Virus record (IMG/VR): IMGVR_UViG_3300017763_000161
Location: 1 to 25,759 of that record
Length of the DNA: 25,759 bases
Strand: one strand, 5' to 3'
DNA from: a virus
Both the position numbers and the translations under genes were made by a program. Positions 1 through 7,299 of this stretch are shown here, one piece after another. Positions within the stretch are counted from its first letter, which is position 1, and each line of letters starts with the position of its first letter. The notes beneath the pieces are model-generated. The model was given only the letters and a program-made list of their open reading frames with translations. It did no database searches and was not told the DNA's origin.

Positions 1-1085
1 GTATATACTGTACAATATTTCACAAGGACTTAAGCGGCAATCAAGAAGCTCCAGGTTTTGCGAAGTTTGAATTACTCAATGGGTACGAGGACTACCCGGT
101 CGTAGTAACAAAACTTTCAGAGGACAGTAAACGTCTGTATGACACAATGACTATACCAGACGTTCTTCGTGGAATACAGAACCAAGTAAAGGTTGAGAGG
201 GACTCAAGGGTTGACAGAAACAGCCTAGCAACTTTACCTCCGATACTTCACCCGGTTGGTCAAGCACCCAGCGACTGGGGACCTGGTAGAATGATTCCTT
301 ATCGTCGTAAGGGGGACTTGGACTTTGCTCCAACTCCACCATCACCAACTGGTTCTATCGAAATAGAAAAAACTTTAGAACAACAAGCCGACAGGCTTGT
401 AGGTCTAGACGAAACATCCAGCATATCTGGAATACGAAAACAGTTCTTAGTTGATAAGTTCTTGCACCACGCAGCCGAGGTAATGTCTATGGCGTTTAAG
501 TGCTTCCAAAGGTTCGGCCCCGATGAAATATTCTTTAGAGTAACGGGTAATGCCGATCCAATGAAAATGACAAAGGGTAGCGCTGAAGAAAACTATGACA
601 TTATGATTAGCTACGATGTACTGAACTCTGACCCCGAAGCTCAAGAAAAGAAACTTCAACAAGTTGTTGCCTTGACACAGATGGACAGAAATGGTCGTAT
701 AAATATGGACTCACTAATGGACATAGCAGCCGCGGCAGTTGACCCAGTACTTGCTGACGCAGTACTTCAACCAGCACAACAAGCCACAGAACAAATTACT
801 CAATTCGTAACTGATGACCTTGCCAAGATTTACTCTGGAATGGAAATGCCAGCTCGACCTAACGGTGGTCAGATTGCTATGCAAATTATTCAACAGTACG
901 CTTCACAGCCCGACATTGCGCAACGTCTTAGCCAGGATGAAGCCTTCGCAGCTCGTCTTCAAAAGTATGTTGGTCAGTATCAGTTTGCTCAACAGCAGCA
1001 AATCAATGCCACTCAGTACGGTCAGTACGGAACAGCAGCCGCGACTGTCGGAGATGTTCAAACACAAGGACTTGCTCAAGGCTAG
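1..1085 (+). CDS. Portal protein, C-terminal part (5' truncated)
   Basis: The reading frame is open from the left edge (first full codon at base 3) to TAG at 1083-1085, giving 360 residues of a longer protein. The portal is the dodecameric ring at the capsid vertex through which DNA is packaged and ejected and to which the tail attaches. The segment with LRGIQNQVKVERDSRVDRN and then GPGRMIPYRRKGDLDFAP looks like the region near the C-terminal third of portals of podovirus-like marine phages. The last 100 residues are Gln/Ala-rich and low complexity, as often seen in the crown or barrel. Its place upstream of lysozyme, scaffold and major capsid genes fits a head-assembly operon. The ATG at 147 is internal. 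The assignment rests on motif memory and synteny. Confidence 0.8.
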   Translation, partial: IYCTIFHKDLSGNQEAPGFAKFELLNGYEDYPVVVTKLSEDSKRLYDTMTIPDVLRGIQNQVKVERDSRVDRNSLATLPPILHPVGQAPSDWGPGRMIPYRRKGDLDFAPTPPSPTGSIEIEKTLEQQADRLVGLDETSSISGIRKQFLVDKFLHHAAEVMSMAFKCFQRFGPDEIFFRVTGNADPMKMTKGSAEENYDIMISYDVLNSDPEAQEKKLQQVVALTQMDRNGRINMDSLMDIAAAAVDPVLADAVLQPAQQATEQITQFVTDDLAKIYSGMEMPARPNGGQIAMQIIQQYASQPDIAQRLSQDEAFAARLQKYVGQYQFAQQQQINATQYGQYGTAAATVGDVQTQGLAQG

Positions 1086-1086
1086 T

Positions 1087-1635
1087 ATGGCTGACAATAA
1101 AACTACTTCCGATCAAGCGGCGGACAGGGCTAGAGAAATTAAGTTCAAAGAAATTAATTCTTTGGTACAAGAGTACTTTGGTACAGACCCCGGAACACTA
1201 TCAGCCATCTATGGAAACATAGGTGTAGAAACTGGTGATTCCTATGACTACTTGCAGAAGCAGTACCAAGGAGGCCCTGGTAGGGGGCTGTTCCAGTTTG
1301 ACTGGCACAGACCCTACTACGCTAAGTTTTTAAAAAAATACAAAAAGAAAGACAGTCCTCGGTCTCAGATTGAGTATGTACATAAAGCTATATATGATAT
1401 AGGAAGCCAGGAAGAAAAAGACTTAGGCATAGGTAATGCAAGGCACATACGAGAAGCCTTTGCTTCTGGTGACCCAAAAAGAGCTAATGATATGTTCATA
1501 GAAAGATTCTTAAAACCTAAAAAAGAAAAAGCTCACAGAGACAGAAGGCTTAATACTACAATGAAGTACTTTGAAACCATTGTTCCAATTATGGAAAAAG
1601 CTAAACAACAAAAACAGAATGACACTAGAAAATGA
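1087..1635 (+). CDS. Phage tail-lysozyme-like muralytic protein
   Basis: This 182-residue protein starts at ATG 1087, one base after the portal stop. Residues 40-65 carry IYGNIGVETGDSYDYLQKQ followed by GGPGRGLFQFD, which resembles the glutamate-centred core of lysozyme-like and phage tail lysozyme domains. E48 is the likely catalytic acid and the GxGxxQ-like stretch forms part of the substrate cleft. The C-terminal half is basic and helical, with no signal peptide or membrane segment. Such an enzyme could be a virion-associated hydrolase that opens peptidoglycan during DNA entry, or an endolysin. The head-gene context and absence of a signal favour a virion or assembly role, but export through the holin-like protein at 6675-7079 is not excluded. 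An ATG at 814 in the same frame lies inside the portal gene and is not used. Confidence 0.6.
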   Translation: MADNKTTSDQAADRAREIKFKEINSLVQEYFGTDPGTLSAIYGNIGVETGDSYDYLQKQYQGGPGRGLFQFDWHRPYYAKFLKKYKKKDSPRSQIEYVHKAIYDIGSQEEKDLGIGNARHIREAFASGDPKRANDMFIERFLKPKKEKAHRDRRLNTTMKYFETIVPIMEKAKQQKQNDTRK

Positions 1636-1846
1636 CCTACAACAATTGGCTAACTATGAAGCCTTTGCTAACTTTCTTGCAGTAGTAGAATCTTTAAGAG
1701 AAGAATGCATAGCAGAAATGCACGAAGCAACTTCTGAAAACATACAACAATTATCCGGTAGAATTTTAACTTATGACCAGTTACTGCAAATGTGTGACTG
1801 GAAAAAAATACAAATGATGCATCCCACTAAAGTTGGGCTTGTGTAG
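1619..1846 (+). CDS. Small acidic helical protein, unknown function
   Basis: This 75-residue protein overlaps the lysozyme-like gene by 17 bases, which suggests coupled translation. I chose ATG 1619 because an earlier in-frame ATG at 1571 would lengthen the overlap. The sequence is mostly helical and acidic in the first 50 residues (ANYEAFANFLAVVESLREE), with no Cys pair, signal or membrane segment. Small genes of this kind commonly lie between portal and scaffold genes in podovirus-like genomes, so a structural or assembly role is inferred. I do not recognise a characterised family. Confidence 0.6.
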   Translation: MTLENDLQQLANYEAFANFLAVVESLREECIAEMHEATSENIQQLSGRILTYDQLLQMCDWKKIQMMHPTKVGLV

Positions 1847-1905
1847 TATGTTAATATATTTTCATCGCCATCGCTCGGCGTCAAGGAGTGGAAACAACCA
1901 AATAT

Positions 1906-3009
1906 ATGTCAGACGAAATAGCAACGGAGATCGCTGAGTCCGTATCAGAAAATACAGCGGAAAGTAATAATATAACAGCGGATGACTTTGTAGCCAACCG
2001 CTTGGCAAACCTAAAGGAGATAGCAGAAGCACCGACGGAAGAACCCGAAAGTGAAGAAGCAGAACCAGAGGGTGAACCAGTAGTAGAAACAGAGTCAGAG
2101 GAATCCGAGGAAGAGGTTGAGGCAGAAGAGCCAGAGACCGAAGCCAAGGAGGAATCAGAAGATGTTCTTTCACAGTTAGACTTAGATGATATGTCCGAAG
2201 ATGATCTTCGGGAACTATCCGAAAAACTTGGCAGTCGAGCAGTAGCACGATTTGGCGAGCTTACCGCAAAGCGGAAAGCCGCAGAAGAACGTGCTGCTAT
2301 GCTAGAAGCTAAATTGCAGGAAACACCTAAAACTCTCAAAGCACCCGGTAAAGTAGCAAATAACCCCTTCGTTTCAATTGATACAGTTGAAGCCTTACAG
2401 GAAAAAGCCGAAGAAGTAAATTCAGTAATCGAGTGGGCAGAGGATACATTGTTTAATGCGGACGGATATGGCCCAGAAGACGTTGTAGTTAATGTTGGCG
2501 GGAAGGATATGACCAAGGCTGATGTGCGTAAGACTTTATTGAACTCACGCAAATCACGGGACAGATACCTACCGGATCGACTAAATACTATCCAGGCTCA
2601 AGAACAAGGAAACCACCTAAAGCAAACCTACGCATCAAAGGCTGTAGAAGAGCTTAGTTGGTTGTCTGGAGACGACAATGATACTAGGCGTCAGTACAAT
2701 TCAATTATGCAGGACAAGCGAGTTGAGGATATGTTAAAAGATCTTCCACCCGATGTTTCAGCACAAATGCCGTACTTGATGGCTCACGCAGCCAACAGTC
2801 TTTACGGACGAAAGCCAGTTCAACAAGAGAAACCAAAAAGTTCTCCTAAGTTGAACCCGCCTAAGTCTGTTGACTCTGGTGCAACTAAGTCAGAAAAACC
2901 TGTGAACCCATCTAACAAAGCTGTTAAAAAACTGGTGGAACAATATAAGACCACCGGCAACCAAGCTGATTTCGTCAAATACCGAACACAACTAATCAAA
3001 AACCGATAA
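1906..3009 (+). CDS. Capsid assembly scaffolding protein
   Basis: This is 367 residues from ATG 1906. An in-frame GTG at 1888 would add six residues, but its AAGGAG (1883-1888) overlaps that codon, so ATG 1906 is preferred with some doubt. The N-terminal ~80 residues are extremely Glu-rich (repeats such as EPESEEAEPEGEP), followed by a helical centre with DLDDMSEDDLRELSEK and a basic C-terminus (KAVKKLVEQYK). An acidic N-terminus, coiled-coil-prone middle and basic end, directly upstream of the major capsid gene, is the classic pattern of a T7 gp9-like scaffold. Such proteins guide procapsid assembly and leave before maturation. There is no catalytic triad that would indicate a fused protease. 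The call depends on composition and position. Confidence 0.75.
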   Translation: MSDEIATEIAESVSENTAESNNITADDFVANRLANLKEIAEAPTEEPESEEAEPEGEPVVETESEESEEEVEAEEPETEAKEESEDVLSQLDLDDMSEDDLRELSEKLGSRAVARFGELTAKRKAAEERAAMLEAKLQETPKTLKAPGKVANNPFVSIDTVEALQEKAEEVNSVIEWAEDTLFNADGYGPEDVVVNVGGKDMTKADVRKTLLNSRKSRDRYLPDRLNTIQAQEQGNHLKQTYASKAVEELSWLSGDDNDTRRQYNSIMQDKRVEDMLKDLPPDVSAQMPYLMAHAANSLYGRKPVQQEKPKSSPKLNPPKSVDSGATKSEKPVNPSNKAVKKLVEQYKTTGNQADFVKYRTQLIKNR

Positions 3010-3024
3010 CCTATATAAAATATT

Positions 3025-4035
3025 ATGGCATTCTCAAATACCTATGATGTAACAAATACTGGGTCGGCTGTTTCCAATAGAGAAGACTTGACTGACGTCT
3101 TGACTATTCTCGCTCCAGAAGAAACTCCCGTCCTTTCCTCGGCATCGAAACAACGTGCCGCAGCTACTAACACAGAGTGGACTGTTGACGTTCTCAGCGC
3201 ACCCAGCACAGCTGGTATCGTTGAAGGCGCAGACGTTATAACTCACACCGACCAGTTTGCTGGTCGTGCTCGTATGGGTAACTTCACACAGAAGTTCCGT
3301 CGTGACTACAAAGTTTCTGATTTACAAGAAGCTGTTGAGTCCGTAGGCCCAGCTAAAATTGCTCAAGCTGAAGCTAAAGCAATTCGTGAGTTAAAGCGTG
3401 ACATTGAAGCAACTCTCTGTTCTGCTAACATAAAGCAACAAGCTACTGCTACTGATCCTTACAAGATGACTGGTCTTGGTGGATTCATCGACAGCGCTGC
3501 AGCTGACTCAACTGTTCCTGCTGGATTTAAAACTCCAGCAAGTAGCATCTACACAACAACTGAATCAGCAGCTAATGCATTCAGCGAAACTGCATTCAAC
3601 GACATTATCTCAAGCATCTTTGAGGTGAACGGAGTATCCAATGGTTTAGTCCTAGTGGCTGACGTTGGTCTTCGTCGTGTAATCAGCGACTTCGCTCGTT
3701 TGTCAACAGTATCTACTGAAACAAGCATCCGCAACGTAAACTACGACGGCGGTGTTGCAGCAATCAAGCTCTCTGTAGAGCTTTACCAAAGCGACCACGG
3801 TGTCGTGTCTATAGTAAACGCTAACCCAGACTGTATGCCTAACTTTGGCGGAACAACTGCTAACTCAAGCGGTTACCTCGTCAACCCAGAGTACTACGGT
3901 GTTCACGAACTCATTCCTATGGGTTCAACTCGCCAGCTTAATAATGGTGGTGGTGAACGTGGTTTTGTTGACTGTGCCTTGACTCTTGGGGTTTATCACC
4001 CACAAGCTCACGGCTTAATTCAAGACGTAAAATAA
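3025..4035 (+). CDS. Major capsid protein, SU10/HK97-fold family
   Basis: This 336-residue protein looks like the SU10-type (DUF5309-like) major head proteins, which adopt the HK97 fold and build the icosahedral shell. Recognisable stretches are the N-terminal NREDLTDVLTILAPEETPVL, the FTQKFRRDYKVSD segment, and the helix AEAKAIRELKRDIEATL, corresponding to the E-loop and spine-helix region. Its place after the scaffold and before a strong terminator fits a highly expressed structural gene. The codons are richer in C-ending forms than in neighbouring genes, consistent with selection for expression. The ATG at 3025 follows an A/T-only leader with no Shine-Dalgarno. No protease gene is visible, so maturation may not need cleavage. 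Confidence 0.9.
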   Translation: MAFSNTYDVTNTGSAVSNREDLTDVLTILAPEETPVLSSASKQRAAATNTEWTVDVLSAPSTAGIVEGADVITHTDQFAGRARMGNFTQKFRRDYKVSDLQEAVESVGPAKIAQAEAKAIRELKRDIEATLCSANIKQQATATDPYKMTGLGGFIDSAAADSTVPAGFKTPASSIYTTTESAANAFSETAFNDIISSIFEVNGVSNGLVLVADVGLRRVISDFARLSTVSTETSIRNVNYDGGVAAIKLSVELYQSDHGVVSIVNANPDCMPNFGGTTANSSGYLVNPEYYGVHELIPMGSTRQLNNGGGERGFVDCALTLGVYHPQAHGLIQDVK

Positions 4036-4043
4036 TTCTGGTT

Positions 4044-4069
4044 GGGGGGCGCAAGCCCCCCGCCTTTTT
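4044..4069 (+). terminator. Rho-independent terminator after the major capsid gene
   Basis: A perfect 7-bp GC stem (GGGGGGC at 4044-4050 and GCCCCCC at 4055-4061) is closed by a GCAA tetraloop and followed within three bases by five T (4065-4069). It lies 8 bases after the capsid stop codon and ends three bases before the next ATG (4073). It probably trims or attenuates the abundant capsid transcript. Read-through is needed to express the downstream adaptor genes unless they have their own promoter. Confidence 0.9.
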
Positions 4070-4072
4070 ATT

Positions 4073-4375
4073 ATGGAAGTTGTAAACAAACAAGGATTAT
4101 CCGACGAAGAAATAAACATCGCTTTGATGCGTGAAGTTGAACTTAGTCTTCACGAAGAGAAGCACACGGAAAAAGACAGGTACGACCAAGCCCGGAAGGA
4201 CGCTCGTACCAATGTAGGAAAGGAACACCCCACCTTGGGTAGGTGTGTTGCTTCTATGCCACCAAGAGAATACTTTAGATTAATTAAAAAGTACGGACAC
4301 GCAGAGGTTCATTCTAAAGAATTTCTAAAATACTTTCAAAAGAAGTTCGGAGATCTTAGCCCCAATAAAATTTAA
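4073..4375 (+). CDS. Small charged protein, unknown function
   Basis: This 100-residue protein begins three bases after the terminator U-tract and ends overlapping the adaptor start by one base. It is rich in Lys, Arg and Glu (LHEEKHTEKDRYDQARKDAR) and ends with a basic helical segment (REYFRLIKKYGHAEVHSKEF). There are no membrane segments. No Shine-Dalgarno can fit, because the terminator occupies that space. Position between capsid and adaptor genes suggests a head-completion or assembly role, but I do not recognise the family. Confidence 0.65.
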   Translation: MEVVNKQGLSDEEINIALMREVELSLHEEKHTEKDRYDQARKDARTNVGKEHPTLGRCVASMPPREYFRLIKKYGHAEVHSKEFLKYFQKKFGDLSPNKI

Positions 4376-5304
4376 TGAGAAATAGAACATACGGAGATTT
4401 ATTTAAACTTGTTAGATCACTTGCTGGTGTAGGTACTTTTGCTCCATCGGAAGTAGATGATGTTGAAAACCTTATAAACAGAAGGTTTGCAGAAGCATAC
4501 AATTCAAGTCAGATGTGGCCCAGATACTTAGTTAATGGAGAGCCAAGAACTATTGTAGCTGGAAGAACTGTTCAAACATCTGAAGACAGCATTCATATAT
4601 ACGGAGCTGGTGATTCAGATGTAAATGGACTTTATAGAAGAAACGAATTGGTAACTCAAATACCTACATTTACTAAATACGATTCAAATGAAATAAAAAT
4701 TGGTAACGAATTATTTAGTTTAGTTTCCGATGGCACTATGGGTTATATAGTTAAGGGAACTCCTAGTTTAAGTATTAGTACAAGTCCAAGATTATACCAA
4801 GGTACAATGCAATCTGAAACTACACCAATTAGTTATCCAGCATCTGGTTGGACTGCTCTGTCTGGGTCATCTCCAGCTCCTTTCGCTCAAGACTTGTCTT
4901 ACATAGGAGAGTTTCAAAGGATTCATTCTGACGAGCCGTTTGTTAATAACTCAGCAAAAGAGTATGAATTTTTTGTTACATCAAGGGGAGCAGAAATTCT
5001 TAATGTTCGAAACAACAACGCTGGTTTGGCTTATGTAACATACAAAAAAGACTTTGTTCCTTTTGCGGTAATTACTAATCACAGCGCAAGCACAGATTTA
5101 GTTCCAGAGGAATTTTTTGAGTTCATAGCTCACGCTGCTTATGCTGACTTCCTTCGTATGGACGGACAGACTGACAAGGCTTTAGCCGAGGAACAAAGAG
5201 CGCAAGTCTACTTAGCCCTTGAGCTTGAACGTGTTGATATAATGTCTAACAACAACACTATCAACAAAAGATTTTCCACTTACGTTAATAGACAATCAAG
5301 ATAA
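4375..5304 (+). CDS. Head-tail adaptor (tail tubular protein A-like)
   Basis: This 309-residue protein starts with TYGDLFKLVRSLAGVGTFAP and then VDDVENLINRRFAEAYNSSQMWPRY, a helical N-terminus like that of adaptors stacking under the portal ring. The C-terminus (FFEFIAHAAYADFLRMDGQ followed by KALAEEQRAQVYLALELER) also matches the helical bundle typical of gp11-like adaptor proteins of podoviruses. Between them lies a ~200-residue beta-rich insertion. It overlaps the preceding gene by one base (TAATG). The adaptor connects portal to the nozzle protein encoded at 10504-12975. The separation of these two partners by about 5 kb of accessory genes is unusual compared with T7, where they are adjacent. 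Confidence 0.7.
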   Translation: MRNRTYGDLFKLVRSLAGVGTFAPSEVDDVENLINRRFAEAYNSSQMWPRYLVNGEPRTIVAGRTVQTSEDSIHIYGAGDSDVNGLYRRNELVTQIPTFTKYDSNEIKIGNELFSLVSDGTMGYIVKGTPSLSISTSPRLYQGTMQSETTPISYPASGWTALSGSSPAPFAQDLSYIGEFQRIHSDEPFVNNSAKEYEFFVTSRGAEILNVRNNNAGLAYVTYKKDFVPFAVITNHSASTDLVPEEFFEFIAHAAYADFLRMDGQTDKALAEEQRAQVYLALELERVDIMSNNNTINKRFSTYVNRQSR

Positions 5305-5313
5305 AATAAAATT

Positions 5314-5568
5314 ATGAGTAGTTCAAAAAATAATACACTTAACTTCAGCGCAGCTGGTTCGGCAATAGCGGGTGGGGGAACAGCAATAACCGGGAAGTTT
5401 GGTGCAATTCAGTTCCTTACTGACGGCACAATTGACTCTTTTACTGCCACAAATATTGACACATCAGCTGCAACTATCGCAACTTCTTTTGGTGCTGGAA
5501 CAATTATTTATGGCAACTTTACTTCTGTTGCTGTTAGTGGCGGGGTAGCGGCTTTACATAAAATATAA
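5314..5568 (+). CDS. Small Gly/Ala/Thr-rich beta protein, probable virion component
   Basis: This 84-residue protein is made of short beta-forming stretches (GAIQFLTDGTIDSFTATNID, FGAGTIIYGNFTSVAV), ending in VAALHKI. Similar short proteins with a central AGTIIYGxFTS motif occur among structural genes of many tailed phages, to my recollection, without a settled function. No signal peptide or hydrophobic anchor is present. It follows the adaptor gene after a 9-base A/T leader (aaaataaaattATG) and lies two bases before the lectin-like gene. It may be a small decoration or tail-appendage subunit. Confidence 0.6.
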   Translation: MSSSKNNTLNFSAAGSAIAGGGTAITGKFGAIQFLTDGTIDSFTATNIDTSAATIATSFGAGTIIYGNFTSVAVSGGVAALHKI

Positions 5569-5570
5569 AG

Positions 5571-6512
5571 ATGCCTAACTCATCTTTAAGTCTTACGTTA
5601 GGTCGAGCGTTAGATACTAATCCAGCACCCACTTTTTTTACTCCAGGTGCATCATACTGGGGAGTAAAAAGTTTAAATGGTCGTGAAGATACAGAAATAG
5701 TCGTTGTAAGAAGAAGTACTGATAGCACCCTTAGAACTTTTACAGATAAAGAAATTCGTAATGGATCTATGCTTTCTTGGGTAACTGCTTCGTCATCAAC
5801 TGCTGATGGATATGTAAAGCAACTGTTCGATCAATCGGGAAGGGGAAACGATTTTATCCAAAATGATTTAAGTATACAGCCAAAAATAATATCGAATGGT
5901 TCTATATATACGGACACAGAAGGCAAAATGGCAATAGACGGAAAAGGAGCTAAAATGGATTTAGGTGAAGATTCAACTAATTTCTTTTCAAGCGACGGAA
6001 GCTGGTCTTTGTTCCTTGTAACAGATTTTCCGGACTACAGTTCAGCTTCACAAAATAATGTAGGAATATTAAATTTTCAAACCAAGACTAATGGAGGAGC
6101 TAACTCAGTAAGAAAACCTACATATTCTGTTAATAAAGGATTTAATCAATTGGCTGTGGCTCAGCCTACTCAAACCGTTGGTTCTAACTCTACTGGTAAT
6201 ATTTATTTAAACACATATCCCGGAGAACAACTATTTTCTAACTTTGGTGACCCTTCTTTGTCTACTAATAATAATGAAGGGTTTTTAGATGCTTGTAATA
6301 GGGGCGATAGTGGACACAAAACTACCAACTTAGCTACGGCGGTAAATACAGAAACTGGAGCAAATGGACACCAAATAATTCTTTTTCAACCAAGTGAGAC
6401 TGGTGTAAGCACAACTTTATCTGCTCTTATATATGCTCCAAGTTATTTATTTAGCCAGAAGGACAACGTAGAAAAATCATTAATAAATCTTTTTGATATA
6501 ACCTTTGTTTAA
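5571..6512 (+). CDS. Arabinofuranosidase-like / concanavalin-fold carbohydrate-binding protein
   Basis: This 313-residue protein shows the pattern of the alpha-L-arabinofuranosidase catalytic-like (concanavalin A-type jelly-roll) domain that recurs in phage adhesins. In order: a short lead, YWGVKSLNG (29-37), VVVRRSTDSTLRTFTDKEI (44-62), DGYVKQLFDQSGRGNDFIQN (79-98), QPKIISNG (103-110) and AIDGKGAKMDL (121-131), with further beta strands to the end. Members of this fold bind or cut polysaccharide. I cannot confirm catalytic residues, so binding is the safer claim. No signal peptide is visible. The gene lies inside the structural block, which suggests a virion appendage recognising host glycans. 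Its start is two bases after the preceding stop. Confidence 0.65.
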   Translation: MPNSSLSLTLGRALDTNPAPTFFTPGASYWGVKSLNGREDTEIVVVRRSTDSTLRTFTDKEIRNGSMLSWVTASSSTADGYVKQLFDQSGRGNDFIQNDLSIQPKIISNGSIYTDTEGKMAIDGKGAKMDLGEDSTNFFSSDGSWSLFLVTDFPDYSSASQNNVGILNFQTKTNGGANSVRKPTYSVNKGFNQLAVAQPTQTVGSNSTGNIYLNTYPGEQLFSNFGDPSLSTNNNEGFLDACNRGDSGHKTTNLATAVNTETGANGHQIILFQPSETGVSTTLSALIYAPSYLFSQKDNVEKSLINLFDITFV

Positions 6513-6522
6513 ATTTTATATT

Positions 6523-6678
6523 ATGGAAACTTTGCTTAGAGGAACTGTGGGATCAACCGGGTTCTTTGCTTGTATTGGACTACAAAGCATAAACAGCGCA
6601 GTCAGTCTAGTTGTTGGTATAATGACTTTTGTATTCCTTGGACTTTCTATTTATAAGTTACTAAAGGATTTAAAATGA
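6523..6678 (+). CDS. 51-residue single-pass membrane protein
   Basis: A short frame from ATG 6523 (leader aaattttatattATG) to TGA 6676-6678 encodes 51 residues. A clear hydrophobic helix spans about residues 26-47 (AVSLVVGIMTFVFLGLSIY), and the tail is basic (KLLKDLK), predicting a C-terminus in the cytoplasm. A weaker hydrophobic stretch covers residues 12-22. The stop overlaps the ATG of the holin-like gene by four bases (ATGA), so the two are probably translated together. Size, topology and pairing suggest a lysis accessory such as a second holin, antiholin or pinholin, but this is inference. I do not recognise a named family. Confidence 0.6.
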   Translation: METLLRGTVGSTGFFACIGLQSINSAVSLVVGIMTFVFLGLSIYKLLKDLK

Positions 6679-7079
6679 CTACTGAACTCATAGCTATGCT
6701 GGGTGGTGGTGCGTCTGGGTTTTTGTTCAAGTTGATTGGTACAATGGTTACTGCTCAACAGAACAATGTAGCAAATTTATTAAAGAAACAAAAAGCGTCA
6801 GACGAAAGTGCTGACGCTGCTGCTAAGCGTACCGGGGACGGTGGAGCAATTGTAAGACGAATAATAGTAGTAACAGTTTTGTTTGGAGTAATTATAGCTC
6901 CCTTTATTTTAGCACACAGCGACGAGGGGGTAACAGTAGCAAACGAGTACAGTAAGTGGTTTGGGTTTGTAAAAGGCACAACCTACCAGACCTTGCACGG
7001 GTATGTTATACTACCAGAAATACGACAAACAGTTCTAGCTATAGTAGGTTTCTACTTTGGTTCATCATCAGTTAAATAA
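6675..7079 (+). CDS. Holin-like membrane protein (3-TM type)
   Basis: This 134-residue protein has a weak N-terminal hydrophobic segment (residues 7-26), a charged loop (KKQKASDESADAAAKRTGDG), a strong helix at about 62-80 (IIVVTVLFGVIIAPFILA) and a C-terminal one at 108-129, ending GFYFGSSSVK. The order and the FYFGS ending resemble the 'holin of 3 TMs' group found in gene-transfer-agent and phage lysis modules. Holins make inner-membrane lesions that trigger lysis. The gene is coupled by ATGA overlap to the small membrane protein upstream. The muralytic gene is not adjacent (1087-1635), so the lysis function is likely but not proved by context. Confidence 0.55.
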   Translation: MTTELIAMLGGGASGFLFKLIGTMVTAQQNNVANLLKKQKASDESADAAAKRTGDGGAIVRRIIVVTVLFGVIIAPFILAHSDEGVTVANEYSKWFGFVKGTTYQTLHGYVILPEIRQTVLAIVGFYFGSSSVK

Positions 7080-7080
7080 T

Positions 7081-7299
7081 ATGAAGAATTGTAATGTATG
7101 TAATAAACCCAAGAGCATTTGCTCTTGGTGTTCCCCTATCCAATGGATCACAAAAGCGCTCAACAAAAACTATCTGAACTCCGTGACAGTCTCGATAAAG
7201 TCCTTGGTGGCAAAGTCGAAGGCCCTAGTAGGGAGGACGCTGAAGAAGCTCTCAAGTCAGCTAAAGACGGTGCTAGGCGGGCTAAGAAAACGCTCCTAG
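7081..7299 (+). CDS. Cys-rich (zinc-knuckle-like) small ORF overlapping the next gene
   Basis: This 72-residue frame starts at ATG 7081, one base after the holin-like gene. Its first 17 residues contain C4-x2-C7-x6-C14-x2-C17 (CNVC then CSWC), the spacing of a small zinc knuckle. From residue 22 on it is basic (SLVAKSKALVGRTLKKL) and lies out of frame over the first 157 bases of the acidic protein gene (7143). Codon pattern in the overlap looks better in the other frame, so the basic tail may not be real. Options are a genuine overlapping gene, a short translated leader, or a -1 frameshift fusion placing the zinc knuckle on the acidic protein. I cannot separate these by eye. Confidence 0.4.
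   Translation: MKNCNVCNKPKSICSWCSPIQWITKALNKNYLNSVTVSIKSLVAKSKALVGRTLKKLSSQLKTVLGGLRKRS
7109..7128 (+). other. RNA hairpin upstream of the acidic-protein start
   Basis: An 8-bp perfect stem (CCAAGAGC at 7109-7116 and GCTCTTGG at 7121-7128) closes an ATTT loop. No U-tract follows, so it is not a standard terminator. It lies 14 bases upstream of ATG 7143 and inside the Cys-rich frame, where it encodes the second cysteine pair. It could modulate translation of the downstream gene. Confidence 0.45.

Noticed and set aside
1866-1880. Short inverted repeat CGCC...GGCG before the scaffold gene
   Set aside because: Only a 4-bp stem with a 7-base loop and no T-tract; too weak for a terminator or regulatory structure.
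1881-2250. Long minus-strand open frames opposite the Glu-rich scaffold gene
   Set aside because: They are Ser-rich or Leu-rich mirror products of the GAA/GAG-rich coding strand, without a start context or any family resemblance.
3010-3024. TATAAA-like -10 sequence before the capsid gene
   Set aside because: The gap is A/T-only, so such matches are expected by chance, and no -35-like hexamer lies at the right distance.
6615-6623. TGGTATAAT extended -10 inside the 51-residue membrane gene
   Set aside because: It is in-frame coding sequence with no -35 match; kept only as a side remark to the promoter at 9204.
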